Shown: positions 42,261 to 50,593 of the stretch, piece by piece
Numbering within the stretch: position 1 is the first letter of the stretch
How the letters are laid out: each line of letters opens with the position of its first letter
Assembly: GCA_038148895.1 (NCBI GenBank)
Contig: JBBVGQ010000005.1
Source of the DNA: Tamlana sp038148895
Lineage (GTDB): Bacteria; Bacteroidota; Bacteroidia; Flavobacteriales; Flavobacteriaceae
Direction: 5' to 3' (one strand)
Length of the DNA: 64,000 nt
Notes under the pieces: model-generated
What the model was told of the DNA's origin: nothing
What the model saw: the letters and a program-made list of their open reading frames with translations, nothing else
Databases searched by the model: none
Made by a program: the position numbers and the translations under genes

Positions 42261-42413
42261 ATGAAAAAGCAAGCTTTCAAATTTATAGCTAAGGTTAATA
42301 AAATCATTTTCCCAAGCTTATCAAGACAGAAAGTTGATTTGGCAAAAGCCAGTAAATTACAAATGGTCATAATTGCCTGGCGATGGTATATTACCAAAAA
42401 TGCATTAGATTGA
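42261..42413 (+). CDS. 50-aa conserved-looking basic protein
   Basis: ATG frame MKKQAFKFIAKVNKIIFPSL, then SRQKVDLAKASKLQMVIIAW and RWYITKNALD with TGA. It is basic, helical and Trp-containing, with the LAKASKLQ segment. It is similar, from memory, to short Flavobacteriaceae proteins that databases often label SsrA-binding protein. It is far too short to be SmpB, so that label should not be copied. The promoter box immediately upstream supports expression. Confidence 0.65.
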   Translation: MKKQAFKFIAKVNKIIFPSLSRQKVDLAKASKLQMVIIAWRWYITKNALD

Positions 42414-42496
42414 TTAAATTCGCATACTTAAAAAAGATTAACTGACAAAAAGTAACGTCAACTAGCCCGCCCTAACCCTACTATTATTACTTGTTT

Positions 42497-44413
42497 ATGA
42501 ACAAAGTTTTTCTCCTTTTCATGTTAACTTTAATTTTTGCGCTTAAGTTGCATGCCCAGAAATCTGTAATCCGTACAACGTTTTTCCAAAATGGTGTTTT
42601 GCACAAAGACCAGAATATCTTCTCTGAATCCATTGAAGAATTTAAAGAAAATGACCAATGCACAGTAATCGAATATGTCGGTAAGGATGTTTATAAGATT
42701 AAATATAAAGGTATTGTAGGTTTTGCGGCCTTTGACGACTTAGAAGTTACTGAAGAAATGATGGACCTCTATTATGACTTTCAGGAGAGAGAACGAATTA
42801 AGGCCATTGAGGAGCGAGAAAACAAGGAAAAAGAACTTGAGCAGGTATCAAATGAAAAGGAATACCTAGAAATAAAACGCAAAGACTCCATAGCAAAAGC
42901 ACAAGAAGAAAAACGTTTGGCACTCATTGCTCAAAGGGAAAAGGATTCCATTGCTAAAGTTATGGAGATAGAAAGGCTCAAAATTGCCGAGCAAAAAAGA
43001 CTGGATTCCATTGCTAAAGCTAAGGAGCTGCAACGGCTCGCCTTTCTGGAGAAAAAACGCAAAGACTCCATAGCAAAAGTACAGGAAGAAAATAGACTGG
43101 CACTCATTGCTCAAAGGGAAAAGGATTCCATTGCTAAAGTTATGGAGATAGAAAGGCTCAAAATTGCCGAGCAAAAAAGACTGGATTCCATTACTAAAGC
43201 TAAGGAGCTGCAACGGCTCGCCTTTCTGGAGAAAAAACGTAAAGACTCCATAGCAAAAGTACAGGAAGAAAATAGACTGGCACTCATTGCTCAAAGGGAA
43301 AAGGATTCCATTGCTAAAGTTATGGAAATAGAAAGGCTCAAAATTGCCGAGCAAAAAAGACTGGATTCCATTACTAAAGCTAAGGAGCTACAACGGCTCG
43401 CCTTTCTGGAGAAAAAACGTAAAGACTCCATAGCAAAAGTACAGGAAGAAAATAGACTGGCACTCATTGCTCAAAGGGAAAAGGATTCCATTGCTAAAGN
43501 NNNNNNNNNNNNNNNNNNNNNNNNNNNNNNNNNNNNNNNNNNNNNNNNNNNNNNNNNNNNNNNNNNNNNNNNNNNNNNNNNNNNNNNNNNNNNNAGACTG
43601 GCACTCATTGCTCAAAGGGAAAAGGATTCCATTGCTAAAGTTATGGAAATAGAAAGGCTCAAAATTGCCGAGCAGAAAAGACTGGATTCCATTGCTAAAG
43701 CTAAGGAGCTGCAACGGCTTGCCTTTCTGGAGAAAAAACGTAAAGACTCCATAGCAAAAGCACAGGAAGAAAATCGACTGGCTTTACTTGCACAACGGAA
43801 AATGGATTCTGTGATTCTTGAAAGAGAGCAGCAGCAGAAGAAATTACAAGAATTAAAAAGCCAACAATACCTTGCCAAAGTAAAAGCTGAACGAGAACAA
43901 TTAGAAGAAGAACAAAAGAATAATTCTGAAAACCAAAACCCAGTATCTGAGAGCAAAAAAGAAAAACCCCCAGAAAAAATCACTTCTGATAATTCCTGCA
44001 AATATCTGATTAATGAATACGATGATTTTTATAAAATAAAAACCATTCAAACCGACCCATATGGTCTTAGTGAAAAGCTCACCATTGAGTTATACAGATA
44101 TGGAAAAAAACTGAATGTATTCTTCAATTTAGATGAAAGCTTGGGCTGCGCCAGTTACATGACGCATAATCGTTCAAGTGTCAAAGTACATCTTGAAAAT
44201 AATCAGGTTGTTACTTTTTATCATTCATGGGGTGTAGAATGTGGCGATTTTCATTTTAAGGGCAGGTTATCAGATTTTCATATTAAACAATTGCAAAGCT
44301 CGCCCATCGCTTCCATCCTTCTTCGTGGAACAAAATCGACTGTAGAAATCACTAATATTACCTATAAAGACTTTTTTATTGACAAGCTTCAATGCTTAGA
44401 ATTGGAAGACTGA
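42497..44413 (+). CDS. Secreted tandem-repeat coiled-coil protein (internal assembly gap)
   Basis: The signal peptide (LLFMLTLIFALKLHAQ) is followed by an SH3-like N-terminal region (about residues 20-80) and a long charged helix. The core is a 60-aa repeat (180 bp) built from three 20-aa subunits of the pattern RLxxxxxxxxDSIAKxxExx; several near-identical copies are visible from about 42890. A C-terminal globular region of ~140 residues follows (CKYLINEYDDFYKIK to the end), not recognised. The 95-N gap (43500-43594) does not match the repeat period, so copy number is unknown. The ATG at 42497 was chosen over the TTG at 42491. Function is unknown; an extended surface filament or scaffold is a guess. 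Confidence 0.8.
   Translation: MNKVFLLFMLTLIFALKLHAQKSVIRTTFFQNGVLHKDQNIFSESIEEFKENDQCTVIEYVGKDVYKIKYKGIVGFAAFDDLEVTEEMMDLYYDFQERERIKAIEERENKEKELEQVSNEKEYLEIKRKDSIAKAQEEKRLALIAQREKDSIAKVMEIERLKIAEQKRLDSIAKAKELQRLAFLEKKRKDSIAKVQEENRLALIAQREKDSIAKVMEIERLKIAEQKRLDSITKAKELQRLAFLEKKRKDSIAKVQEENRLALIAQREKDSIAKVMEIERLKIAEQKRLDSITKAKELQRLAFLEKKRKDSIAKVQEENRLALIAQREKDSIAKXXXXXXXXXXXXXXXXXXXXXXXXXXXXXXXXRLALIAQREKDSIAKVMEIERLKIAEQKRLDSIAKAKELQRLAFLEKKRKDSIAKAQEENRLALLAQRKMDSVILEREQQQKKLQELKSQQYLAKVKAEREQLEEEQKNNSENQNPVSESKKEKPPEKITSDNSCKYLINEYDDFYKIKTIQTDPYGLSEKLTIELYRYGKKLNVFFNLDESLGCASYMTHNRSSVKVHLENNQVVTFYHSWGVECGDFHFKGRLSDFHIKQLQSSPIASILLRGTKSTVEITNITYKDFFIDKLQCLELED
42890..43770 (+). repeat. 180-bp direct tandem repeats (60-aa units) in coding sequence
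   Basis: The lines beginning 43021, 43201 and 43381 are almost identical, so the period is exactly 180 bp. Each unit contains three related 60-bp subunits. Differences are single bases (for example GCT/ACT giving Ala/Thr). About four units are seen before the gap and at least one and a half after it. Confidence 0.9.
43500..43594. other. 95-N assembly gap
   Basis: Undetermined bases inside the repeat array. Extending the 180-bp period across the gap predicts 134 missing bases (or 134 plus a multiple of 180), not 95. The true length is therefore unknown, although either choice keeps the reading frame. Confidence 0.98.
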
Positions 44414-44432
44414 ACACCATCTTTTCCAAAAC

Positions 44433-44465
44433 AAAAAAGCTTTCAATTTCTTGAAAGCTTTTTTG
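44433..44465. terminator. Bidirectional terminator between the repeat protein gene and tRNA-Arg
   Basis: AAAAAAGCTTTCAA / TTGAAAGCTTTTTT, 14-bp perfect stem with a 4-base loop and T-runs on both strands. It serves both the plus-strand gene and the minus-strand tRNA. Confidence 0.85.
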
Positions 44466-44474
44466 TTTTTGTAG

Positions 44475-44548
44475 TGACCCCGACAGGATTCAAACCTGTA
44501 ACCCTCAGAGCCGAAATCTGATGCGCTATTCAGTTGCGCCACGGGGCC
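44475..44548 (-). tRNA. tRNA-Arg (anticodon TCG)
   Basis: A 74-nt cloverleaf on the minus strand. The acceptor stem GGCCCCG pairs with CGGGGTC (one G-U). The D-arm contains GCGC...GCGC, the anticodon stem is TCAGA/TCTGA with loop TTTCGGC (anticodon TCG), and the T-arm contains GGTTTGAATCC. The discriminator is A and CCA is not encoded. It begins 7 bp after yqeY, so it may be transcribed with the end of the cell-division cluster. Confidence 0.95.
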
Positions 44549-44555
44549 GTTATTT

Positions 44556-45005
44556 TTAAGATAATTTAGCTTTTACGATACTAGAAATGGTTTTGCCATC
44601 GGCTTGCCCTGCAAGTTCTTTGCTCACAATGCCCATTACTTTACCCATATCTTTCATCCCTTCTGCGCCTATTTGCTCAATGGTGGCTACTACTACTTTT
44701 TCAATTTCTTCGTCGGTTAGAGCCTCTGGTAAAAATTGAGCAATAATATCGGCTTCCGCTAACTCTGGAGCAGCTAAATCTTCACGTCCTTGCTCAACAT
44801 AAATAGCCGCACTATCGCGTCTTTGCTTTACTTGCTTTTGAAGTATTTTAAGCTCTTGTTCTTCTGTCAATTCTTCTTTGGCACCACTTTCGGTCTGCGC
44901 TAACAGTATAGCCGATTTTATGGCACGCAAAGCCGTAAGAGCCGTTTGGTCCTTAGATTTCATGGCTTCCTTTAAAGCCGACATGACCTCTTGTTGTAAA
45001 CTCAT
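44556..45005 (-). CDS. GatB/YqeY-domain protein
   Basis: This 149-aa cytosolic protein belongs to the YqeY family: an N-terminal helical domain (MSLQQEVMSALKEAMKSKD, ALRAIKSAILLAQTE) and the C-terminal GatB/YqeY tail domain (LPEALTDEEIEKVVVATIEQIGAEGMKDMGKVMG, described by its ends). The tail is a tRNA-binding module in GatB, so a tRNA-related role is possible. It follows ftsZ in the same direction after a terminator at 45096-45125. Confidence 0.9.
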   Translation of the reverse strand: MSLQQEVMSALKEAMKSKDQTALTALRAIKSAILLAQTESGAKEELTEEQELKILQKQVKQRRDSAAIYVEQGREDLAAPELAEADIIAQFLPEALTDEEIEKVVVATIEQIGAEGMKDMGKVMGIVSKELAGQADGKTISSIVKAKLS

Positions 45006-45095
45006 TATAGTTTCTATTTGAGTGCGAAGATAAAAAAGTTAACATGAAAAAGAAACAAGTTTTTCCATTTTGAACCAACCCTTATCAAAATAAAA

Positions 45096-45125
45096 AACCC
45101 GAAAAGTTGAGGGCCTTTTCGGGTT
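45096..45125 (-). terminator. Terminator at the end of the dcw cluster (after ftsZ)
   Basis: Stem AACCCGAAAAG / CTTTTCGGGTT with an 8-base loop, followed on the minus strand by a T-run, about 30 bases past the ftsZ stop. Confidence 0.8.
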
Positions 45126-45155
45126 GAACTAACATATTGGTTAAATTCTTGTGAG

Positions 45156-47150
45156 TTAGTCTACATTATCATGTAAAAAAGAATTATTACTTCTCAATTT
45201 AATGTCGTCGTTATCATCTGTGCCCACACTAGTCCTGGACATATCTGTCTCGGATGAATGCTTGGCATCAGTTAAATTCACGCCTTGACGCTTGTAAGCA
45301 GGAACTTTTTCAATATCGTCAATTTTTGCATTGTTGAATTTGTAGTTGAAGTCTTTCATTTTTCGTCTACGCTCTTCTGCCCTTTCCTTTAGCAATTCAG
45401 AAATTGGTGAGTTCATTGGATCAATCTCCTCTGTTGTCTCTTCCTCAACTTTTGATGTTTTTATAGTTTTCTTCTCAAAAACAACATCTTGGTCAAATTC
45501 CTCTAAAACTTCGTTTGCTTTTGATTGTTTTTTGTTCATTGAAGATTCTACCTCAACATAATCGTCCAAAGCGTAACGAATGTCTCCATTTTCATTGGTT
45601 TCGTTTACGGTAATCAACTCAACATAGTCGTTTACTTTTATGTCCTTTAATTCGTCTTCATCTAAATCGAACAACATCTTCTCCTCTTTTTCTTCCTTTT
45701 TTTCAGGTTTGCTTTCTGAAATTGGCAAATCGAAAGTCAACGTTATTTGTTGCTCTTCCTCAACATAATCGGAAACCACTTCAATATCTTTGACATCATC
45801 AACATCAGTAGACATTCTGGTTACTGGCTTGATAATAAAATCTTCATCCTCTTGAACATTGGCGCTTATTTCCTCATAAACCACCTTAATGTTTTTTATG
45901 AGTTCTGAAGTTGGAATCAAATCAAGGTCTTTGGATACCCTTTTGTGGTTTTTATTATTGATTGAATCCTTTTCTACGTTGCTTAGTTCCTCTTCTTCGG
46001 AATCTAAATCTAAAGTGTGGCGAACCACTGTTGGCTCCTTTTTCTCCTTCAATTCAATAACCGGTGCAATGATTACAGGTTCTTTTTCTTTAGCTTCCAA
46101 TTCCAAATCCTCACTTAAAGAGTGTACCACTTTTTTGGTTTCGGTATTTGAAATCTCATCCTGTTGCTCGATATTAAAACCGGTTGCTATGATGGTTACT
46201 GCTATTGATTCTTCCAACGATTCATCTTCACCAACACCCATAATGATATTGGCACCATGGCCTGCTTCATTTTGGATGTGGTCGTTGATTTCGCCAATTT
46301 CATCAATAGTGATTTCTTGTGAGCCAGAAACAATTAGCAACAACACATTTTTAGCGCCTGTAATTTTGTTATCATTCAACAATGGCGAATCCAATGCTTT
46401 GCGGATGGCTTCCTGCGCACGGTTTTGGCCAGATGCCAATGCAGAACCCATAATTGCGGTTCCACTATTGCTCAACACGGTTTTAGCGTCGCGTAAATCG
46501 ATATTTTGCGTGTAGTGGTGTGTAATAACTTCGGCTATACCACGAGCAGCGGTAGATAACACTTCGTCAGCTTTAGAGAACCCAGCCTTAAAACCAAGGT
46601 TGCCATAAACTTCGCGAAGTTTGTTGTTATTAATCACGATTAAAGAATCCACCACATCTCTTAACTTTTCAATACCCTTTTGTGATTGCTCAATACGCAT
46701 TCTACCTTCAAACTGAAAAGGCATAGTAACAATTCCTACGGTTAAAATATCTAAATCCTTTGCCATTTTAGCAATAATTGGTGCAGCACCAGTTCCGGTA
46801 CCACCACCCATTCCAGCAGTAATGAATACCATCTTTGTATTGGTATCAAGCATTTGGGAAATATCGTCAAAACTTTCAACGGCAGCTTGTTCACCTATAT
46901 CCGGATTAGCCCCAGCGCCTAAACCTTCAGTTAAATTAACGCCTAATTGTATTTTATTTGGCACACCACTATTCTGGAGGGCTTGGGCATCGGTATTACA
47001 GATGTAGAAATCTACACCCTTAATGCCTTGTTGAAACATGTGGTTAATGGCATTGCTACCGCCACCACCAACGCCAATAACCTTTATGACATTGGATTGG
47101 TTTTTGGGTAAATCAAATGCGATGCTTTCGAATTCTTTCTTGCTGCTCAT
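45156..47150 (-). CDS. ftsZ: Cell division protein FtsZ with very long C-terminal extension
   Basis: This 664-aa tubulin-like GTPase forms the Z ring at mid-cell. The GTPase domain (about 15-325) has GGGGSNAINHM (nucleotide P-loop region) and the tubulin signature GGGTGTGAAP. Residues about 330-640 form an acidic, low-complexity, probably disordered linker, far longer than the ~60-residue linker of E. coli. The C-terminal end (about 610-664) contains basic segments. Such a long linker is usual in the phylum as I recall. It is 56 bp after ftsA. Confidence 0.97.
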   Translation of the reverse strand: MSSKKEFESIAFDLPKNQSNVIKVIGVGGGGSNAINHMFQQGIKGVDFYICNTDAQALQNSGVPNKIQLGVNLTEGLGAGANPDIGEQAAVESFDDISQMLDTNTKMVFITAGMGGGTGTGAAPIIAKMAKDLDILTVGIVTMPFQFEGRMRIEQSQKGIEKLRDVVDSLIVINNNKLREVYGNLGFKAGFSKADEVLSTAARGIAEVITHHYTQNIDLRDAKTVLSNSGTAIMGSALASGQNRAQEAIRKALDSPLLNDNKITGAKNVLLLIVSGSQEITIDEIGEINDHIQNEAGHGANIIMGVGEDESLEESIAVTIIATGFNIEQQDEISNTETKKVVHSLSEDLELEAKEKEPVIIAPVIELKEKKEPTVVRHTLDLDSEEEELSNVEKDSINNKNHKRVSKDLDLIPTSELIKNIKVVYEEISANVQEDEDFIIKPVTRMSTDVDDVKDIEVVSDYVEEEQQITLTFDLPISESKPEKKEEKEEKMLFDLDEDELKDIKVNDYVELITVNETNENGDIRYALDDYVEVESSMNKKQSKANEVLEEFDQDVVFEKKTIKTSKVEEETTEEIDPMNSPISELLKERAEERRRKMKDFNYKFNNAKIDDIEKVPAYKRQGVNLTDAKHSSETDMSRTSVGTDDNDDIKLRSNNSFLHDNVD

Positions 47151-47206
47151 AAATTCTGATTTTCTGGGGTTCTTATACTATTATTTTGGTTCAATGGATT
47201 TAATTA

Positions 47207-48523
47207 CTATTCGGCGTTATCTAAAAAATCTTTAACGCGCTCGGTTAACTTATCTAGGAATGAGCGTCTTTCCTTGATTGGTTTTTCTTTAATTTCTTCT
47301 TCAACAGCCGATTCAGCTTCACTTCTAGCTTGTTCTTGTTGCTTGTGCTCCAACTTTTTTCTTTCGTGGCGTTTTAAGCCATCCAACACCAAACCTACCG
47401 CTGTTGCAAACAAAGGGCTTGTTATTTCGTCATCGCTATCACCGGCCAAATGCTCGTTTGGATAACCAATTCGGGTATCCATACCGGTTATATATTCCAC
47501 CAATTGCTTTAAATGCTTTAACTGGCTACCTCCACCGGTTAAAACAATGCCCGCAATTAATTTTTTCTTTTGCTCTTCGTGTCCGTAATTTTTTATTTCG
47601 ACATACACTTGCTCAATAATTTCAACAACGCGCGCATGTATAATTTTAGACAGGTTTTTTAATGTAATCTCCTTTGGCTCTCTGCCCCTTAATCCCGGAA
47701 TGGACACTATTTCATTATCCTTATTCTCTCCAGGCCATGCAGAACCAAATTTAATTTTCAACAGTTCTGCTTGTTTTTCAATGATGGAGCAACCTTCCTT
47801 AATGTCTTCTGTAATCACATTTCCGCCAAAAGGAATCACTGCCGTATGCCGAATGATGCCATCTCTAAAAATAGCCAAGTCGGTTGTTCCACCACCTATA
47901 TCAATCAATGCCACGCCAGCTTCTTTTTCTTCTTGGCTCAATACTGCATTTGCTGAAGCTAAAGGCTCTAAGGTTATGCCTTCCAAATTTAAACCTGAGC
48001 TTTGAACACAGCGCCCAATATTCCTAATGGATGAAACTTGACCAACAACTACATGAAAATTGGCTTCTAGACGACCACCGTACATCCCAATAGGTTCCTT
48101 GATTTCAGCCTGCCCGTCAACTTTATATTCCTGTGGCAATACATGGATAATCTCTTCACCAGGAAGCATCACCAGTTTATGGACTTGATTGATTAGTCTA
48201 TCAATATCATCTTCGTCAATAACCGTTTCAGAATTTGACCGGGTTATGTAATCGCTGTGTTGCAAACTTCTAATGTGCTGACCAGCTATACCAACGGTTA
48301 CGTCTTCAATTTTTATGTCTGCAGCTATTTCAGCTTCTTGAACAGCTTGCTGAATAGATTGAATGGTTTGCGTAATATTATTTACCACACCACGGTGCAC
48401 ACCTAAGCTTTTGGACTTACCAATACCTAAAATCTCGACTTTGCCGTACTCGTTTTTACGACCAATCATCGCCACAATTTTGGTGGTCCCTATGTCTAAT
48501 CCCACTGCTAAGTTTTGCTCCAT
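47207..48523 (-). CDS. ftsA: Cell division protein FtsA
   Basis: This 438-aa actin-like ATPase ties FtsZ to the membrane. LDIGTTKIVAMIGR (residues 8-21) is the phosphate-1 motif, IDIGGGTTDLAIF (about 204-216) phosphate-2, and VLTGGGSQLKHL (about 325) the adenosine motif. The C-terminus ends in a short amphipathic helix (FLDKLTERVKDFLDNAE) that should be the membrane anchor. It lies 3 bp after ftsQ. Confidence 0.97.
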   Translation of the reverse strand: MEQNLAVGLDIGTTKIVAMIGRKNEYGKVEILGIGKSKSLGVHRGVVNNITQTIQSIQQAVQEAEIAADIKIEDVTVGIAGQHIRSLQHSDYITRSNSETVIDEDDIDRLINQVHKLVMLPGEEIIHVLPQEYKVDGQAEIKEPIGMYGGRLEANFHVVVGQVSSIRNIGRCVQSSGLNLEGITLEPLASANAVLSQEEKEAGVALIDIGGGTTDLAIFRDGIIRHTAVIPFGGNVITEDIKEGCSIIEKQAELLKIKFGSAWPGENKDNEIVSIPGLRGREPKEITLKNLSKIIHARVVEIIEQVYVEIKNYGHEEQKKKLIAGIVLTGGGSQLKHLKQLVEYITGMDTRIGYPNEHLAGDSDDEITSPLFATAVGLVLDGLKRHERKKLEHKQQEQARSEAESAVEEEIKEKPIKERRSFLDKLTERVKDFLDNAE

Positions 48524-48526
48524 AGT

Positions 48527-49246
48527 TTAAATTTTAGTACAAATTACTTGGTTTTCAAACTGTAAATTAACTTTACTATAACTATTCAATTTTTTATCCT
48601 TCAGGTTCTTTTTATAGAATGCTTTTAGGTTGTTAATCTTCTTATCTAAAAAATCCACACTGCCCAACTGCACCAAAAAATCGCACTGCCTCAGTCTTAA
48701 AAAAAGCTGCTTGTTTAAATCTTGATGAATTTCAATGACGTGCATTTTTAAAAACTCATCTGACCTGATTTTACGCGCCATTTTATAGACGTTGCTTAAA
48801 TTATTTTTTTCAACATAACCAGTAACCAATGGCACTCGCGCGGAATAATTGCTTGACAATGGCATGAACGAACCCTCGTCATCAATGTAATAAGACGCAT
48901 TTGTACTTACTCTCGCAATAGGTGTTTTTTGTTCTATTTCAGCATTAAGTGTACCATTTACAGCAACATACACTTCTGCAGATTTTATCATCGGATTAGA
49001 TTTGAGGGCATTTTCTAATTCATTCAAAACTAAAGTTTCTTTAGGTACTTTTTTAATACCCCCATAATTTTGTATTAACAATTTACTAACAGTTTCGTTG
49101 GTTATAAACAGATTGTTTTCGCCAATGAATTTTACATTTGGTTTTGAAACTTCCCTGCTTCCGTTTCTTTTTGAAGCAAAAGCAAACAAAAAGGCAACAA
49201 GGCCAAAAAGCGCAATCATTTTTATGTAGTTCCAATTAACTCGCAA
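48527..49246 (-). CDS. ftsQ: Cell division protein FtsQ/DivIB
   Basis: This 239-aa bitopic membrane protein is part of the divisome. It has one N-terminal transmembrane helix (about residues 7-24), then a POTRA-like domain (about 35-110; VSKLLIQNYGG, ALKSNPMIKSAEVYVAVNGTLNAEIEQKTPIARV) and a periplasmic beta domain. It overlaps murC by 11 bp and precedes ftsA by 3 bp, which is the expected cluster position. Confidence 0.9.
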   Translation of the reverse strand: MRVNWNYIKMIALFGLVAFLFAFASKRNGSREVSKPNVKFIGENNLFITNETVSKLLIQNYGGIKKVPKETLVLNELENALKSNPMIKSAEVYVAVNGTLNAEIEQKTPIARVSTNASYYIDDEGSFMPLSSNYSARVPLVTGYVEKNNLSNVYKMARKIRSDEFLKMHVIEIHQDLNKQLFLRLRQCDFLVQLGSVDFLDKKINNLKAFYKKNLKDKKLNSYSKVNLQFENQVICTKI

Positions 49247-50588
49247 TGCTAAACTCTTTTTTAATTCGTTTTACTTCTTCTCCAATATCGCCAGCGCCAA
49301 TGGTTAAAATAACTTGTGCGTTACTTTTGTGGATGGCCTTAAGTAGTTCTGTTTTACTTACCAATTGCTTATTTTCATTATTAATTTTACCCAATAGCCA
49401 AGTTGAAGTTACCCCTTCAATGGGCAGCTCTCTAGCAGGATAAATTTCTAGTAATAATACCTCATCAAACTGTGATAGACTTTTGGCAAAATCGTCTATA
49501 AAATCTCGTGTTCTGCTATATAAATGTGGCTGAAAAATGGCTAACACTTTTTTATCTGGGTACATTTCCCTTACGGCTTGATGAACCGCATTAATCTCTT
49601 CGGGGTGGTGTGCATAATCATCAATAAAAACCAAATTATCAGTTTTAATGTGATAGGTAAATCTACGCTTAACACCTTTATAGGATGCTAAAGCTTTGGC
49701 GAGCTGTTGGTGTGGGCAACCATATTCTACAGCCATCGCCAAGGCTATTAATGCATTCGACAAATTATGTCTACCAGGTAGGTTAAATTGAATATTTTTA
49801 AGCACTGTTTTTGGCGTTTTCACATCAAAAATATATGTGCCATTTTCTATTTTTATATTTTGAACGGAATAATCTGAATCGTCTTCTATACCATATGTAA
49901 CACCCCTTAACGGCAATCCGCTTTTAACGAACAACTTACCATTGGGCTTTATTTTTTCTGAAAAATCCTTAAATGACTTTTTTAGCTCCGACGCATCACC
50001 ATAAATATCCAAATGATCAGCATCCATTGAAGTGATGCAAGCCAAATTGGGAGAAAGCGTTAAAAAAGAACGGTCAAACTCATCAGCTTCAACCACGGTA
50101 ACTTCTGCTCCATTTAAGATTAAATTAGAATCGTAATTTTCACTTATTCCGCCTAAAAATGCCGTTAAAGGCACATTGCACGAATACAATAAATGCCCCA
50201 AAATACTGGTTGTGGTTGTTTTACCATGTGTTCCTGCAACAGCTAAACAAAATGTATTTTCGGTTATTAAACCAAGTAATCTAGAACGCTTCACTACCTG
50301 ATAACCATTATTCATGTAGTAGTTCAATTCACTGTGATTTTTAGGAATAGCAGGGGTGTAAACCACAAGCGTTTTTTCAGAATTGAGATATTCAGAATCA
50401 ATATGCGATACCGAATCTTCAAAATGGACTTTTATTCCTAAAGCTCCCAAACTATCCGTAATATCTGTTTGGGTTTTATCATAGCCTGCAACATTTTTGC
50501 CGTTGGCCTTGAAATAGCGCGCAAGGGCACTCATACCGATTCCCCCGATTCCTATGAAATAAATGCTATGTATTTTACTTATATCCAT
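49236..50588 (-). CDS. murC: UDP-N-acetylmuramate--L-alanine ligase
   Basis: This 450-aa cytosolic Mur ligase adds the first stem amino acid to UDP-MurNAc. The N-terminal UDP-binding motif is GIGGIGMSALA, the ATP P-loop is VAGTHGKTTTTSIL (about residue 116), and DDYAHHPEEI (about 318) is the Mur-ligase third motif. It overlaps ftsQ by 11 bp and follows murG by 5 bp. Confidence 0.97.
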   Translation of the reverse strand: MDISKIHSIYFIGIGGIGMSALARYFKANGKNVAGYDKTQTDITDSLGALGIKVHFEDSVSHIDSEYLNSEKTLVVYTPAIPKNHSELNYYMNNGYQVVKRSRLLGLITENTFCLAVAGTHGKTTTTSILGHLLYSCNVPLTAFLGGISENYDSNLILNGAEVTVVEADEFDRSFLTLSPNLACITSMDADHLDIYGDASELKKSFKDFSEKIKPNGKLFVKSGLPLRGVTYGIEDDSDYSVQNIKIENGTYIFDVKTPKTVLKNIQFNLPGRHNLSNALIALAMAVEYGCPHQQLAKALASYKGVKRRFTYHIKTDNLVFIDDYAHHPEEINAVHQAVREMYPDKKVLAIFQPHLYSRTRDFIDDFAKSLSQFDEVLLLEIYPARELPIEGVTSTWLLGKINNENKQLVSKTELLKAIHKSNAQVILTIGAGDIGEEVKRIKKEFSIAS

Positions 50589-50593
50589 TTAGG

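Noticed and set aside
42866..43354. Minus-strand repetitive frame opposite the repeat array
   Set aside because: It is the complement of the 180-bp coding repeats; the plus frame has a signal peptide and terminator.
42890..43770. CRISPR array
   Set aside because: Repeats are 180 bp, contiguous, in frame and without spacers.
45889..46515. 208-aa plus-strand frame opposite ftsZ
   Set aside because: Shadow of the ftsZ coding strand; low-complexity Ser-rich translation without family resemblance.
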